From Siderastrea siderea (lineage: Eukaryota > Cnidaria > Anthozoa > Scleractinia > Rhizangiidae), in assembly GCA_964030785.1 (NCBI GenBank), contig OZ034977.1, positions 32,900,152-32,964,151 on the forward strand: a stretch of DNA of 64,000 nt. The letters run 5' to 3'. Both the position numbers and the translations under genes were made by a program. Positions 1 through 14,100 of the stretch are shown here, piece by piece. Position 1 is the first letter of the stretch, and every line of letters begins with the position of its first letter. Below the pieces are notes generated by a model, which had not been told where the DNA came from, searched no databases, and was given only the letters and a program-made list of their open reading frames with translations.

Positions 1-3000
1 TGGTTTGGTTGATCAACTTTTTCAACCAGCTCAGAGCTTGGTTGAAACGGTTGAAAACGATGGGTAGCGTCCGCTGACTTGTTAGCAAGCATCAGTTTTC
101 ATGCTTTACATCATCGTTTTTGTGCATAAACTGCTCAAGTGTGCCTGTTGTCACGGTAAAATTGTCAACAAACAACTATGGCGCTCTTTTAAACGACGAT
201 TTTCAGAACCTTGATATGAGAGAGGTTTCTCGCTTGTTACACAAACGTGACCCAAACATGTTGCTAAATATTCTGATTCATCGATCGATTCACAATGCAG
301 CAGAACCAATTCTTCTAACAGTTCTTGAGAGACAACCGAAGCAACAAGTCGGCTTTTCGCCATCTTTCTAAACTTGGCAGAAGAAGTTGAGGAAGTCTGG
401 AAATGACTATGCCCAGTCACAACCGTGTGTCAACCAAAAACAGTTGAAAAAATGTTCTATTCGGGAACCTTAACTGTTTCAACCAAATTCGGTTTTGGTT
501 GAAATGGTTGATCCCAATAGAACACAACCTTAGTAACCTATCGATCCCAAAAATTTTGGTTGTGACGGCAGCGTACGTCCGTACAGACTCTGGGGGAGGT
601 GGAGGGGAGTCCCAAGACAACCCGACCCGGGGTGGAGAATGCCATCTTTTCTTGGCTGGAAATCGCGCGGTGCTTGTGGGCAACCGCGTTTTTCTTGGCG
701 GGAAATCGCATGACCATCGTCGCTTTTGAAAAAGAGGTTTCTTTAAAAAGCTTAAGTTTGAAAACAAAACGTTCAAAAGAATACTGGTAGAAGGTGAAAA
801 GTTCAAGTTACGAAAGCTGCCTCGAAGGACTTCATCGCTTTGTTTTCTTCACGGCGGAGAGCTTGCCTTGTTCTGAAACACAACCGAGTAAGTGAAGTTT
901 TTAAAGTGTTTAAGGTGCATCATTTTGAGTATTACGGTCAAAGAAATTACATTTTGAAATGGAAATTTAATTTATGTCATTAGAAATGTGTCATTTACCT
1001 TTGACTTTAAAAAATTAATAGTAAACGCCCTCAGATTTCTGACAGAGGTAGTCCTAAATATTTTGCCACGCACGGTCGATTTCACTCTCGTGGACCGACT
1101 CACCGCCGTGCTGGAAGTTTAACGCGAATTGCATTCAAGTATAAACTTACGGGTTTTCGAATAAACTTTTTCAAAGATGATTTCTCTGTTTATTATTTTG
1201 TGTTTGTTTATTCATAACAGTAAGTGTAAGCACAGTCGCAAGGCAACTGCACAAGCATCACTGATGGCAAATAATTGCTTTAAATTTTAACTGTCGGGTC
1301 GGTTCGTGGAATTGTCGATTTTCTTGTCCTAGACGTTTTCAATAGTAATAATCTTTTAAGCGAAGAGGTTGTCGGTTTAAAGCTATTCTATCCGAAAAGC
1401 TTCCGAAAAAAAGTTTTTAGCATTCCTCGAAGCGCCTGACTTTAAATAGGCTTACTTCGCATCCCTCAAAACTTATGCCATAATTTAAAGCATGTTTGGT
1501 GTTTGTTTGTTTTCAATCTTGATGGTATAAATTTTTGACAAGACTAATAGTGGCAGTTTATGTTATTTGTTGATTGAACATCCGAACGCGATGAAAATAA
1601 CCCATTTACTTCAGAATAAGTTTTATTTTGTTGTTTTAAATAAGCGCCGTTTCAAGTTCATTCAAGCGAACAACCAATGTATTAAATCCAAGGAGATTTG
1701 ACAAGCCTTGACAGTTAATGACAGGATCTGGAAACATTGCAAAAACCAAGCAAGACTGCTCCTGAGTAAAATATGTGTTCAGTTTGATGCCCGAAAAAAT
1801 AATCAAGCTGTGCTCAGCCTCTAGAATGACCTTTCGAGCTTGGATTTACAGAACAGATCCTCAAAATATTGGAGGACAATTCGGAACATTTTCGGGCTTT
1901 TTGAGAAACACTTTTCGAAAGCGAACGAGCCAAAGAAAGCCCCAAAATGTACTGATTTCAGACCGAAACGTTTCAGGACTATTTTTGAGAAACGAGCACC
2001 AGTTTATCCCTTGGCGGCTCCGCTTTTAGGCATGGCTTAATCTATGTATTATATTATATTATTATCTGTACAGCTTCCCTTCAAAGGTATCCGGCTTCAA
2101 CGGATTTTTATTTGAAACATGGCAGTTGTGCTGACTCTCGGCAGGATTTTCAAAACAACAAGCAGCTTTCAATCGACCAGAGTGGTTTTAAATGATGCCT
2201 CGGTAGTTGCAAGATTTAACAGGTAATGATTGTTTTCCGTGAATTGCGTGAAAATCAATGAATTTATCTTAAGGAAGAAAACTCAAAACATGAAAAGTCC
2301 AAAAGAAGCACCTTGAATTTTGGTCGTAATGGGCCTATTTCAAGTGACATTTCAAAACAATATCACTTGCACTGGTTAAATATAAACTTCTGGTCGAAAA
2401 GTTCAAATGAGTACTCACCAGTTACAAAGACAAGTTCTTTATTTTGCAAAAGATTGGGCTTTTTACTTTGTATTAGTTGGGGCCATAGTTTCTATTGTAA
2501 AAAAAAAAATATTTCTTTTCTCGCAGATAAAAGTGCAGTAGCCTTGCCCAAAAACTGTCCACGGCCTCCTTTAGTTATTTCGTAAAAGATTTTTCCTCTG
2601 TCTAGTTGGTGAGTGTATTAGTTATCACTAAACTAGTTTTCTAGCATTTTATACTAGCGAAGAACGAAGTTCGGAAGAAGCGAAAACTTGACATTGCGTC
2701 ACGATATTCAAGCGAACTGATTGGTTGACAATGTTTTCTTGACTAAACGTAATACCTGGGAAACTGGATGTAAGTATAAGGCTGTTACACGTTTCAGCCC
2801 ACTATTCTGGTAGTTCAGGTGCGAATTGGTAACTAAATTGAATTAAGACTTGGAGAGGAAGATCATTCAATTCAGAATTGGTAAGCAAGTTAAGGAAACT
2901 GAGAACTGGTAATGAAAATCACCAGAACTGGTAGTTCAGGTGTTTTTCGTTTCCTGATTTCAGGCAATCTTTTCTAGGCTTTCATTTTCCCACTTGCTTT

Positions 3001-3158
3001 AGTTGTGTTCATAACTGCGATTTTCTTGCATTCATTAAAAAATTTGACAGGATAAACCGAGGCTTATATTCATGACGGTTAAGAGACACGGCTAAACAAA
3101 TGTATTCACAGAACCGCGCGCTCGTTAGAACGTTAATTCATTATCGTTGAACGCTTTC
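1..3158. other. Intergenic stretch, nothing recognised
   Basis: I see no convincing gene here. Open frames are short, unrelated to any family I know and without clear splice context. The DNA is AT-rich with scattered homopolymers. A gene exon shorter than about 100 bp could be missed. Confidence 0.4.
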
Positions 3159-3162
3159 TTAA

Positions 3163-3786
3163 GGTGGCTCCCAAAAGTTTCTACAATAGTGACTATACGA
3201 ACTGGCAAGACTTGCAAAAGAAGCCCTAGTTCTGTTGTCTTGCAATCTTTGTTCCTGAATTTTACCAGTAAGGTTACCAACATATTTACCCTTATATTTC
3301 TGGTTTTGCTTCCTAGGCATAGGCCGTTGTCATGGCAACAAAGTATCTAAAGAATGATCGATATTTGCCGTTAATTCGTCTTTTTTCTTAAATATTTTGA
3401 TTTTCCCTCGGTGAAATTTTTTTAAACTTTCCTATTTTGTGAAAATGATTTTGACTAACATTTTGCAGGGGAAAAAATATGGGGTCGTTCAGACGGATTC
3501 ACCGATATCACGTGATTTCATATTTTTAACCATTAAACTGAATTGCTCTGACAGAATTTTTCCAAAAAATAATCTGTGAAAGGTGGCGTTAGTATCTCAA
3601 AATTTGCAAAATTAAAAAAAATTCACCGAAGGAAACGTGAGAAAATTCACTGTTAACTTGGATTTTTTTGGCTATGCTGACGTCATAAAATATCAGGAAA
3701 AACCTACGATGTTATGTGAGCACGCGCAGATTACTACAGCTCGCATCATCAGCGCGCGCGCGGTCATAATACTATAGGGAGCCACC
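3163..3786. mobile_element. MITE copy 1, TTAA-flanked non-autonomous DNA transposon
   Basis: This is a 624-bp element whose ends are inverted repeats: GGTGGCTCCC at the left and GGGAGCCACC at the right. It is flanked on both sides by TTAA (3159-3162 and 3787-3790), the duplication typical of piggyBac-type transposition. A second copy lies in opposite orientation at 22089-22652 and shares the whole body, including a GCGCGCGCG tract near one end. No transposase is encoded; the short open frames inside are shared between copies simply because the repeat is. The TTAA flank and the ends are seen directly; the piggyBac link is inference. Confidence 0.8.
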
Positions 3787-4167
3787 TTAAAATGTTTTAC
3801 TCCGTTTACAAAGTTTTGTTCAAATAGTATTTGAAGAGAGCCTTATGATTTTTGGCAGGAAACGCTTTAGAGGATGCGATCAAAAAAAATATTGGAAAAT
3901 ATTTCAAAGACCTTAGCTTACGTAAGCTTATCAAAAATTGCTCTTAAACAGCAAAAGCAACAGTAGTCTAGTAGTCCAGTAGTGTATTAATTTGATATCA
4001 TGTCAAAAGGTGTGCTGCATCTAATCGTTCTGGTTCGGCAACAATTAACAGAAGCGTGTTCTTTTTCAGCTAATTTTCTAATTAATTAAGGTAATATTCT
4101 AGTTAGGATTATTTCGTCATAACTGCTTTAAACTCCAGAGGATTGTTCGTTGCTGGGAGGTTTCACT

Positions 4168-7100
4168 ATGAACCCTTTCCAAGCACTCAAGACATTGCTG
4201 TTAATATTTATCTTATGTCAAACTGCCGAGTGTCGGTTGGTTCAAGGTAAGAGCTTTCACGGTTAATTAATTTTGGAGAAAGCTGTGTTAAAAGCAGAAG
4301 GGTCTTAAGCAATCTAGTTAAAAAGCGCCATATGCATTTTAAAATTGTGCAACAAAACAACCAGCGTCCGAGCGTTCGTTAGTATAAACTAGTCCAAGAA
4401 TATTTCTTTGTGAGAGACTAAAGTCCAGGAAAAGAAAAAAAGCCATATGGTTTCGGTTCAATTGGCAAAAATTCACTTTTACTTGCAGGAGGTATATTGC
4501 TCTCGTTACAGTTATTTTTTTTATTCGTTATGTTGTTCATCTGTCAAGTGGAATTTTCCAAGATGAATGGCGGAATAGATATCAAAAGGAGTCGTCGGTT
4601 GAGTTCAAAGTTTAGATTATCGCTATTAAAAAAGACAGTGAGCTACCGGCTTATTAGTATTCCTTATACAATAATACTAATAAGTAATGTTTTACAAGTA
4701 CAAACGTGCAATGTTTTACTACACTAAGTACAAACATGCAAATATCAGTGATTTGATAGGCGATGAGTTATTAATGAGTTTTTGAACTTAGATTCACATA
4801 AGCTCCAATCATCTTTGATATTATGTCAGAAATGGCGAAAATAAGCAAATATATAACGGAATGAAAGTTACATCAAAAGCAGTTTCAGCACAAGAATAAA
4901 AGAAAGTCAAACTTCCCTGCTTCAGTTTACTTCAAATATACCGGCTTTTTAACTGACTGAGTAGAACTCAACGAACAGTGTCAACAATAGAGTGTTTCCG
5001 TGAACTGTCCGCAGTATATAATAAAGGTTTCAGTGAGTTTTGCCTCTCTCGCCCGAATTGACCAAATCTACTTTACAGACAAGCAACTATTACTTATGAA
5101 AGTAAAGCCTTGTTGTTGGCAAGTCATTAGGAATGATTATAAGTTAACTATTTCACTTATTATATTGGCGTAGAAATAAAACGTTACCGCTTAAGACTGC
5201 TAGAGGTGGACCCAGACAAATCTGGTGAGAGGGGGGTGACATCCCCCCCCCCCGCCAAAAAACGTTAAAATAAAAAATACACAAGGAAACTCCTGCAAGC
5301 AGTTTACGAGCGGACGAAGAGCTTGCATGCGATTAAACTTTCAGAGACTGGAAAACAAAATCCATGTACTAAAAATTCTCCACCCTCCTCTCAAGAAAGA
5401 TTTTCAAATGATCCACTCATTGTGAAACAAACATATTTGATCACTGTAAACCCTTTATGTTACAAATAGTGCCACTCGAGTTTGGATCAAGTATTTCTGA
5501 CAGGAGTGGAGAGTACTCTTCTACGGATGAGCACTTTGACATCCCAAATTCCGTAATGCCTGTTCCTATGCAACAGAGTGACGATCATCTGGGATATCAG
5601 GCTCTGGTCGACAATTCCCGGATAAAAAGATTTGATGAATCACAACCAGATCTGCTTTCAAAGAAGGAAACCTCAGCTAAAGAAAGACGAGACGCGCTTC
5701 AAACTTCAGTTGAAGGTAGGTGAATACCATTGAGCTCATATATATATATTTTTTTGTTCGGTAGCGGGTTGCAGGGACCAGCGGTTACGGTTACAATAGA
5801 GTGAATAGCCCTTTTCACAGTTAACTTTTCTTATTTGCATTGCATTACAATGTGTTTGAAAGTGGATGTGAGGCAATTTCGGGCAATTTTGGAGTTTCTG
5901 CCCGAAATTGCCTTACATCCACGTTTAAATACATTGTAATGCAAATGAGAAAAGTTAACTGTGAAAAGGGTTATTCGTAATATTATTAAAGTATAACCCG
6001 TTTCTTACATGCTAATGAGGCGAATAATATTCTAATCACCGCTTTGGGTGCGCACGAGCGATTCACGATTGAAATGCATACCTGTGTCCAGCATACGCCA
6101 AAGAAAATGAGCATTTTAAAAAAAAGATACGCAGTACAACTGCCGAAAAATAATACTAATAGAATGAATTCGTATAACCCGTTTCTTATATGCTAACGAG
6201 AATCACTAAATGCTAATGAAAAGACCAATTTCAAGAAACTGAACACGCACAACTGAAACCATTGCTTCAAATTCCCAATTGTGAAAATTTCAAAATAACA
6301 AGCCTTAAAATGAGCTATTCTTTTCTTCCACTGTTTGCATACCAGCGTGAGAAAGTACCGGCACGAGTGTTTCTCTCCCACAGGCATCAGAAAGTCAGCC
6401 TTTTAATTTAACGCAGGGCTGCATGTGGGTTACACGAGAGAAGCCGGTTGAACTGTAATTTAGTTCACTATGGCATGTTCAAAATGACAAAAGTCGTGAG
6501 ATAAAGGTACATGTAAAGTGGCTTGCCTTGTGGAGTTTGTAGCATCCTTTATGAAATGACAACTTGAAACCTAGTGTACCACGTATTATTTTTCTACAGT
6601 TAAACTCCGTATCTTTTTTTTTTTTAATGCTTATTTTCTTTGGCGTATGCATAACACAGGTACGCACAGGAAACGCATTTTAATCGTGAACCGCTCCTGC
6701 GTACCCAAACCGGTCATTAGAATATTATGCACGCATTAGCATATAATAAATGGGTTATACGAATTCACTCTAATGAATGGACCAAAAGCGCCCGTCAAAA
6801 CTGTAAATACGATTAATCAGGTTCAAGCACGATCGTATCCCCGCGACACTAATAGGACCTATTTAGACGGTACGATATTTCTTCAAGGCCCCTGCAAACG
6901 AGGAAACAAGAATTTTCGAGGCTGCTGCCTCTTCTTCAGTGGTCAAGAGGCAACTAAGAAACTAACACAGGCATTAACGCAGGCGAACTAACAAATAACA
7001 CGCGAAAAATGCACTCGACAGTGACTAACAATCTCTTCTCTTCTCGTGTTCTTCCAACATCCCCCATGGCTTGTTGAGCCAATAAACCATAGAAATGTGT

Positions 7101-10100
7101 CATATATTGCTTAAGTCAAGCCAAACACGTCAAGCCACTGCCTTTTTTATATTTTGCACCTCCCCGCACTGGGAGGCTACAGACCAGAGTGTCCTCTCCA
7201 AGTCACTCTTTGTCGGATTTTAACAGGACTATTTCATGTTATAACATATCTTGAGTTAAAGTGCGCACCCTGATTTCAAGGTGAGAACTAAAAAATTAAA
7301 ATGCAAAAATACAATCTCAACGCAAAAACGAAATTCTTCGTGAGTGTAACCATGTTCTAAGACGGTTAGACAATGAACACTCGTGTCTTATGGGATATAG
7401 TGTCCCTCGCAAGATAGAATGCCACTCGGCCTGCGGCCTCGTGCAATTCTATCTTTGCTCGGGACACTATATCCCATAGAACACTCGCGTTTATTGTCTA
7501 ACCCTTACTTAGACCTTTTGCCATGTTGTCTATCGTTTCGTGTTCCATTTTTTGGCTGGATTCATTTGCAGCATACGCGTATACTCATCGCATTCTTAAC
7601 GCGTACCCTGTTGCAAATAAACGTGTCGGTAACCCCCAGAAAACTACCCGTACGAAACGCCTATTGTTTTTAGCTTGATAATTATGTCCAACGTCAAGGC
7701 GAAAAGGAAGGAAAGCTCCAAAAATTATATTTCTTGGGTGATTTACTTGGCTTTAAAAGCTGTGGAACATGATACCCTATCATAATAGCCCAATTTCGAT
7801 GTATTAAAATTCAACTTAAAACAATAAATAAGGATTTTTATGGGTTAATTTCCCTAAGCCTCGAACAAACTTGGGCTATTTAGTTAGTTGTGGTGGAAGT
7901 AGCTATTAGAATATGGCAGGCAGAAGCAGAGGGGAAGATGGAATAATGGTACAAAGTGAAGATGACGGTGCTTTCTTCCTATTCTTCTAAGAAGAAATAA
8001 TTCATGATAGGGTACTTCTGATTAACCCACTGGTGAGAGCAAACGTATTTAGGTTCTCTGCAAAACCATGATAATTAAAATGCTGGAAGGGTGGGAAATT
8101 CGACAGCCTGTTTATTTGCATCGCATTCGGGATACGCGTACAGGGTATGTGATTAGTCAATGGCGTATCGATTTATCGCATTCAATGAAAATATATTTGC
8201 ATTTTTGGCCGCACAAGAAAGTGTGATCCTTTCGCAAGTATTTGAGCAGGCAATTGCCTCCTTTGGGAAAAGTAATCAGAGTTGACAGCATCAAAATTGC
8301 CAATGAAGTACGAGCGCAAGCTGGAACGCGCCGCTGACTTATCGCCAGTACACAAGGTCAGAGCCGCTGCAAGGCACGTGCAAAGCATCCATTTTTTACT
8401 GCTTGCTTTTTATATTGCAATGTTTTCTTAGCCTTTTGTAAACCTTCTAAAATCAAATTCGAGAGCTTGCCCAAATCTTGCAATCGTTTCAATCGCTGCT
8501 ATAAACTTTGAGATATTTCTCTAATAGACTACGAGCAGTCTTTCTTTCAGGTCTGAATAGTCCAGGGAAAAGAACACGCAAGAGATTGCAAGAAACGTGA
8601 CAAGCGCGTGATGGGCCCCTACGTTTCCAAGCAGCATGCAGGCGATTTTCGCGCGCTCGCATCTTCTGTTTGCTCGCCTCTCCTTAAGAGGAAAGAAAGA
8701 CTGTTCGTACTCTGTTTTTTCTAAAGAACTAAAATTGGGGCTACTCTTGACAACTGTGAAAACAATAGCTTTTCAAAACTTTTCATCACACGCAAACCGA
8801 GTTGAAGAGCCCGTCATTTGTAATGCAAATGCTTGAAAGGAGTATTGGCCAAATTTGGATACTATTTCCAATTGCTTTTTTTCCTGCTGGGGGGAGGGAG
8901 CCACCATTGGAATCCGGAAAGTACAGGATGCATCAAGCACCAACTGGGGCTTAGCTCCTCTGGTAGGGTGGGGTGAGGTTCTTCCTGGCAAAGGACTACA
9001 GTCCACCTTGGTCAGGTGTTCAGCAACAGAAAAATAATATTCTCTCATTCATCTTGTCACTCGCGAGATCGATTTTTTCACCAGATTTTACGAGGATTGA
9101 AATTTGGGGTGTCCACTGTTTCTGGGACAAACTAACCACCCATCTCTCAGCGTAAGAAGTGATTTGGAGTTAATGGCACATCATCGCTAGGAACTACTGA
9201 CTTATAACTAGTGAAGGGACCTGGGTTGAGAAGACTTTGATCAGCTCTTCATCTATTGCGTTGCTACTGCTTAGGACTGCTGCTTGGATCTCTGTGAGTC
9301 TCACAACTCTCTGGCAGCACCTACGAAATTGGTTCCAGGGTCACTGAACATTTCATTCGGAACTCCTCTTCTACTGGTAAAACAAGCAAATGCGTTTAGC
9401 AAGACTATCTGTGTCAAGAACCCAGTAAATCTGGTAAACAGCACGAGTGGTCACACTGGTAAACAGGCAAAGCCATCTTAGGCAGAGGTACCATTATCTG
9501 ATCAGTACTATTGTTCATCTTCTTGTTGCACATGTTACGCTCGACTTGCCACTCTTTTATTCCTTCTCAGGCGGCAAAGATCAAGATCTCTAGCTCGCTT
9601 GATTTGGTTCCAGCAGAGTGACTTGATAACTCATGATAATGTTTCACAATAACCTTCGTCATCCAGTAACTTCTTAGGAGGATTTAAGGGTATTGCACTT
9701 TGTACGGCGGAAATTCAACGAAACGTAAACGACCATTAGAACCATCTTCAAGGCAACCATCTTTGTCAAACCTAGGACACAACTTTGTTAGTTGGCTTGT
9801 TTTTTTCGACTCGGCATTCCCGTGCTCAAGGTTATGTATTTGTCGCGGGATGCTTCTTGTTGGCTCAACGCACTATTTCTTCTCAGCTTTCTTTATTTTT
9901 TCGGTAAGCAACTCCACGCTTGCTTTTCGCTTGCCTTTACTTCGTGTGTTGTACAGCACTTCCTTTCCCTCGTGTATGGATTCGAACCTGGTATGTCCAA
10001 CTACAAACAACGTTTCTGATCCAGCCTCCATTCTTCATTTCTTGCACTCATTTGTTCTCCTGCATGAATTGAGGTATTTCCTTTTTAAGGGTTACACGTC

Positions 10101-11114
10101 TGATCGGTCGCACAGGTAACTGGTTGTTCCTTTGCCTTTGACGGCTTCAACTCTGGCATTTTTTTAGCCCTGTTCAGGATTTGAATCTTTGACCACTCAC
10201 TAAAATCTTTATTCAATTAATCAGGGCCGTTCCACCACAAAGAACAATCAGCTCATTCTAAAGGAATTGCTCCTCTTGTCCAGAAATATACGGTGCAGAG
10301 ACATACTGCCAAGGTCTAGAAACGTCTGTATCTCACCACTTTCATTAGCTACAAATGGTCCCAGCCGTCGATTTCACATAGATAAAGTCACACAGAAGCC
10401 ACAGGAGACCCACATGGCTGGAGCGTAAGCCGGTTTCTGTAGTATCAAGCAACTGAGCATGTTTGCACTGTAAATTCAGAAGTTCTGTTTTAGCCCCCAA
10501 AATGGGGCCGTTTCCATGAGTAAAATACAGTATTATTTTGGGGGCTAACTTGGCTCTCTAATTAAAGGCCATGATAGCCCTATTTACTGGGACTGGGCTG
10601 GCACCAAAGGGCCAAATTGGTTCCCACTGTGGGCTCTTTCGGCTTTCAATGGGGGTAATTTTGTCCCAGCTGTGACTGAAATAGCCCCACAGTGGGCTGC
10701 ATCAGCTCCATAGGCCTCAGGGCTAATTTAGCGTTTTGGGGCTGAAACAGGTCTTCTGAATTTACGGTGTGAGATTTTCTGCAATCTTTTCCTTGGTGAT
10801 CAGAGGCGAGGTGGCGAAAACAAAGCTTTCTCTTTAACAATTTGCCACGCACTTGTCATAGAACTGCTTCCAAAAGATACCTTGGTCAGTACTCTGACCA
10901 GTCACCAGTTACCAGTCACCAGCTCCAGTTACCAGTTACCAGTTACAAGTTACCAGTCACCAGCTACCAGTCACCGGCTACCAATTACCAGTTACCAGTC
11001 ACCAGTTACCAGACACCAGCTACCAGTCACCAGTTACCAGCTACCAGCTACCAGTTATAAGCTACCAGCTTACCAGCTCCCAGCTATATTTATTAAGTAA
11101 TAAATTATTATTAC

Positions 11115-11155
<41 letters not shown>

Positions 11156-14100
11156 GATACCAGTTATTAGTCACTGGTTACTAGTCACCAGTAACCAGTT
11201 ACCAGTCACCAACCAGTTACCTGCATTTTAAACCCGCTGTTCATGGAATGATGTCTTAAAGCGGCGAGGCTTCCTACTTGCAAGCGAGGCCTATAGACGT
11301 TTCCCATGACCCTCCTCCTTCGCCTCATGAAAACAGCTCGATTTTTTTCTGGCTTTCGTGCCACAGAATCCCGAATAGAAAGGGTTTCCTTTGTCGAACG
11401 CAATTACATTTTATCCTATCTTCGCCTGCCAAATGCTAAGTAAGCGACCCTTGGAAAAAACATTAACCAATCAACATCACTAAAATGTATTTAAGTCTAT
11501 AGCTTTAGCTCGGCCCTAAAAAAGATCGAATTGGTGACAACTACAAGAAAAAAGGAACCTGGTCAAATGAAATGAATCGTTGTTATCTTTTCACCATATA
11601 GATTTGACTCCTTTTATACTAATCTTCATACAGGGGATCAGCACCACAAAAATCATAAAGCTGCACGCAGAAACGGCGAAAATCGAAAACCCACAGAAAG
11701 AGTAAAGGTTGAAATAATTGAAAGACCCAAGGAACTCAAGGTGTTTATAAACAAATCCCCCGCGAGCAGGAAACAGTCTATTACGGAGGAAAACAAGAAA
11801 GGTTGGAAACAACTGCAACATGAAATGATGAAGAAAGAAAAGGAAACTAACTTGAACAAAGGTGAGAACAATGTTACTTGATTACTGCATCTAATTACCG
11901 CAGCAACTCAACAGCATTTGAAACTCGGTTCTCAAACTCATCATCGGTATCCAATTGCTCATTTTTGCTACTTACAACCGAGGGATGACGGGGATGGCGC
12001 AGTGGTGAGAGCGCTTGCCTCCCACCAATGTGGCCTGGGTTCGACTCCTGGTCCCGGTGTCATATGTGGGTTGCGTTTGTTGTTGGTTCTCGTCCTTGCT
12101 CCGAGAGGTTTTTCTCCGGGCACTCCGGTTTTTGCCTCTCCTCAAAAACCGACATCTCCAAATTCCAATTTGATCTTCAGTCTCCCCGATTAGTAGTGCA
12201 CTTGCGCACGGCTATACGATTGAGACTATAATAAAGTTGTTTGTTTTGTTTGTTTGGTATTCAAATAAATGAGCTGCTTTTCAATGCAAAACGGGAAAAT
12301 GCATGTTGGCTGAACTAAACTGATCTGAACTGAAGAAACGACACCGATGAAAAGGCTAATTTTGAACAACAAACAAGAAAATACCAAGACAGTTTTCATC
12401 GCAAACTTACATCATCTACCCTCTACACAAATAAAAACACAAACAAAAGGAGAATGTTTAACGAGAAAATTTCCCTTGTTCATTATTATGCCCAACGGAG
12501 AAGCCATTTCAAAAACTCGCCCTTCTTGTTTCATCAGGGTCTCCAAGCACTCGAAAACAATAAAAACCCTAATGAAATATCTGCATTCATTTTTGAAATG
12601 TTACTCCAACTTCCTATGATATCACTGGCTTAACAAACCAACGTGTTGTTTGATGGGGCTAGATACGCATTATAGCCTTCTTTGCAACTTTTAGACTGGG
12701 AAGCAAGGTATTCGGCCGAAAGCGAGAGGTTCATTGATGACGACGACGATTATAACTCCAGTGGAAGTGGAGATGTTACAAGAAGAGATTTTGTGAACGT
12801 TCATGACCTTATACATGGAGAAAGTTTCATATCAAGAGATCACGCCCATCAGCGAGCCAGAGTCAGACTTGCGCATCAGACGAAGAGACCCGAGTCCAGC
12901 TCTGGCGGCCTTGGGATTCTGTGGTCACTGGTTGTTTTTGCTTTTGTGTTTTCAGTTGTCGCAGCTGTGTTTCTTCGCAGGTAACGGGCAAAGTGTCGGG
13001 CTTTTATATAGACATAACCTTACTCTAGCGCGAAAATGCATTAGAGAAGCAGACAATATTTTGTGTCGTACCCTTTGGTACTGGAGATTTCTCTTGTGCG
13101 CTTTCATGTAGTAGTCGTCGGCCAAAGGCCCATCAACTAGCTGTGTAAGCAGTGAAGGAAAACCTGTAGCACGGTTCGCTGTGAATTACCTCTCTGAATG
13201 GGACTTGACCCTTTTGATTCAATTACACTGTAACTAAACAAAGTGAATGTCCCACACTGTGATCATTGCACTGGAAAGTGAAGAAAAATCGCAGCTATGA
13301 ATTTCTGAACGACTGTATGTTAAAAGTCTTAAATAGCCTTAAATAGCGCACGTAGGATTGGTGTACTTCCCATTACTACCTCCCAGGCTCGTTAGACGAG
13401 CGTCATTTTCAGCTACTTTGCATGGTTTGTCTGCATGTGATAATTTAATCTCCTTATCCTCCAGTTTTATGGGGGCATACGCATTAAGTACTATTTACAT
13501 CCTTTTCGGGCGAATGGTGTCGTATACGACCCCTGAGGTGATATGTGGACTCAAATACGTCTAACGTAATCAGCGTTCCGTCAAGCAATCCTTCTGATAA
13601 GAAAAGCATGCAAGAACAGCTCTTTGGGTACATGTCTCACTTTGGAAAATTTGACCAGTTCTGCCAGAGTTATATACAAATTTGGCTATTCACCTGGTAT
13701 TCTTTCCAGGAAAAGTTAGCCAGACCCCCGTCCGTAGAAAAAAGGCGATTAAGAGCATAACAAACCAATAAGAGAAAAAGAAAAAAAGAGAGAAGAAAGA
13801 ACCGAAAAAATAAGGATCGATTTCAGTTAGCAAAAAAAAAAAAAATAAACAAAGCAAAAAGCACCAAACTATAAGAATTGCGCATGAGGCAGAAATAAAA
13901 AGCGTTCAAAATTACCTCGAGTTAGATGAAAAAAATGCCTGTTTTTGTACAAATGGACACTTTTATCACCATACCGACCAAAAAGGAAAGTGTGGCTAGA
14001 AAGTCCGGTTTCATTTTTAAACTTGGTTAAAACAAATAAATAAAGATGGCGTCTAAAAAAGACCGAGTTTGTCAGGCGGACGGCACCCTTCTTAAACCAC

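Noticed and set aside
4497..4727. Possible extra exon of the membrane-protein gene at about 4491
   Set aside because: It has an acceptor-like TTACTTGCAG and fits phase 1, but the peptide is an unlikely second hydrophobic leader and no donor is clear.
10842..11100. Plus-strand frames rich in Ser, Tyr, Gln, Leu, Pro and Thr
   Set aside because: Pure translation of the ACCAGTTACCAGT minisatellite.
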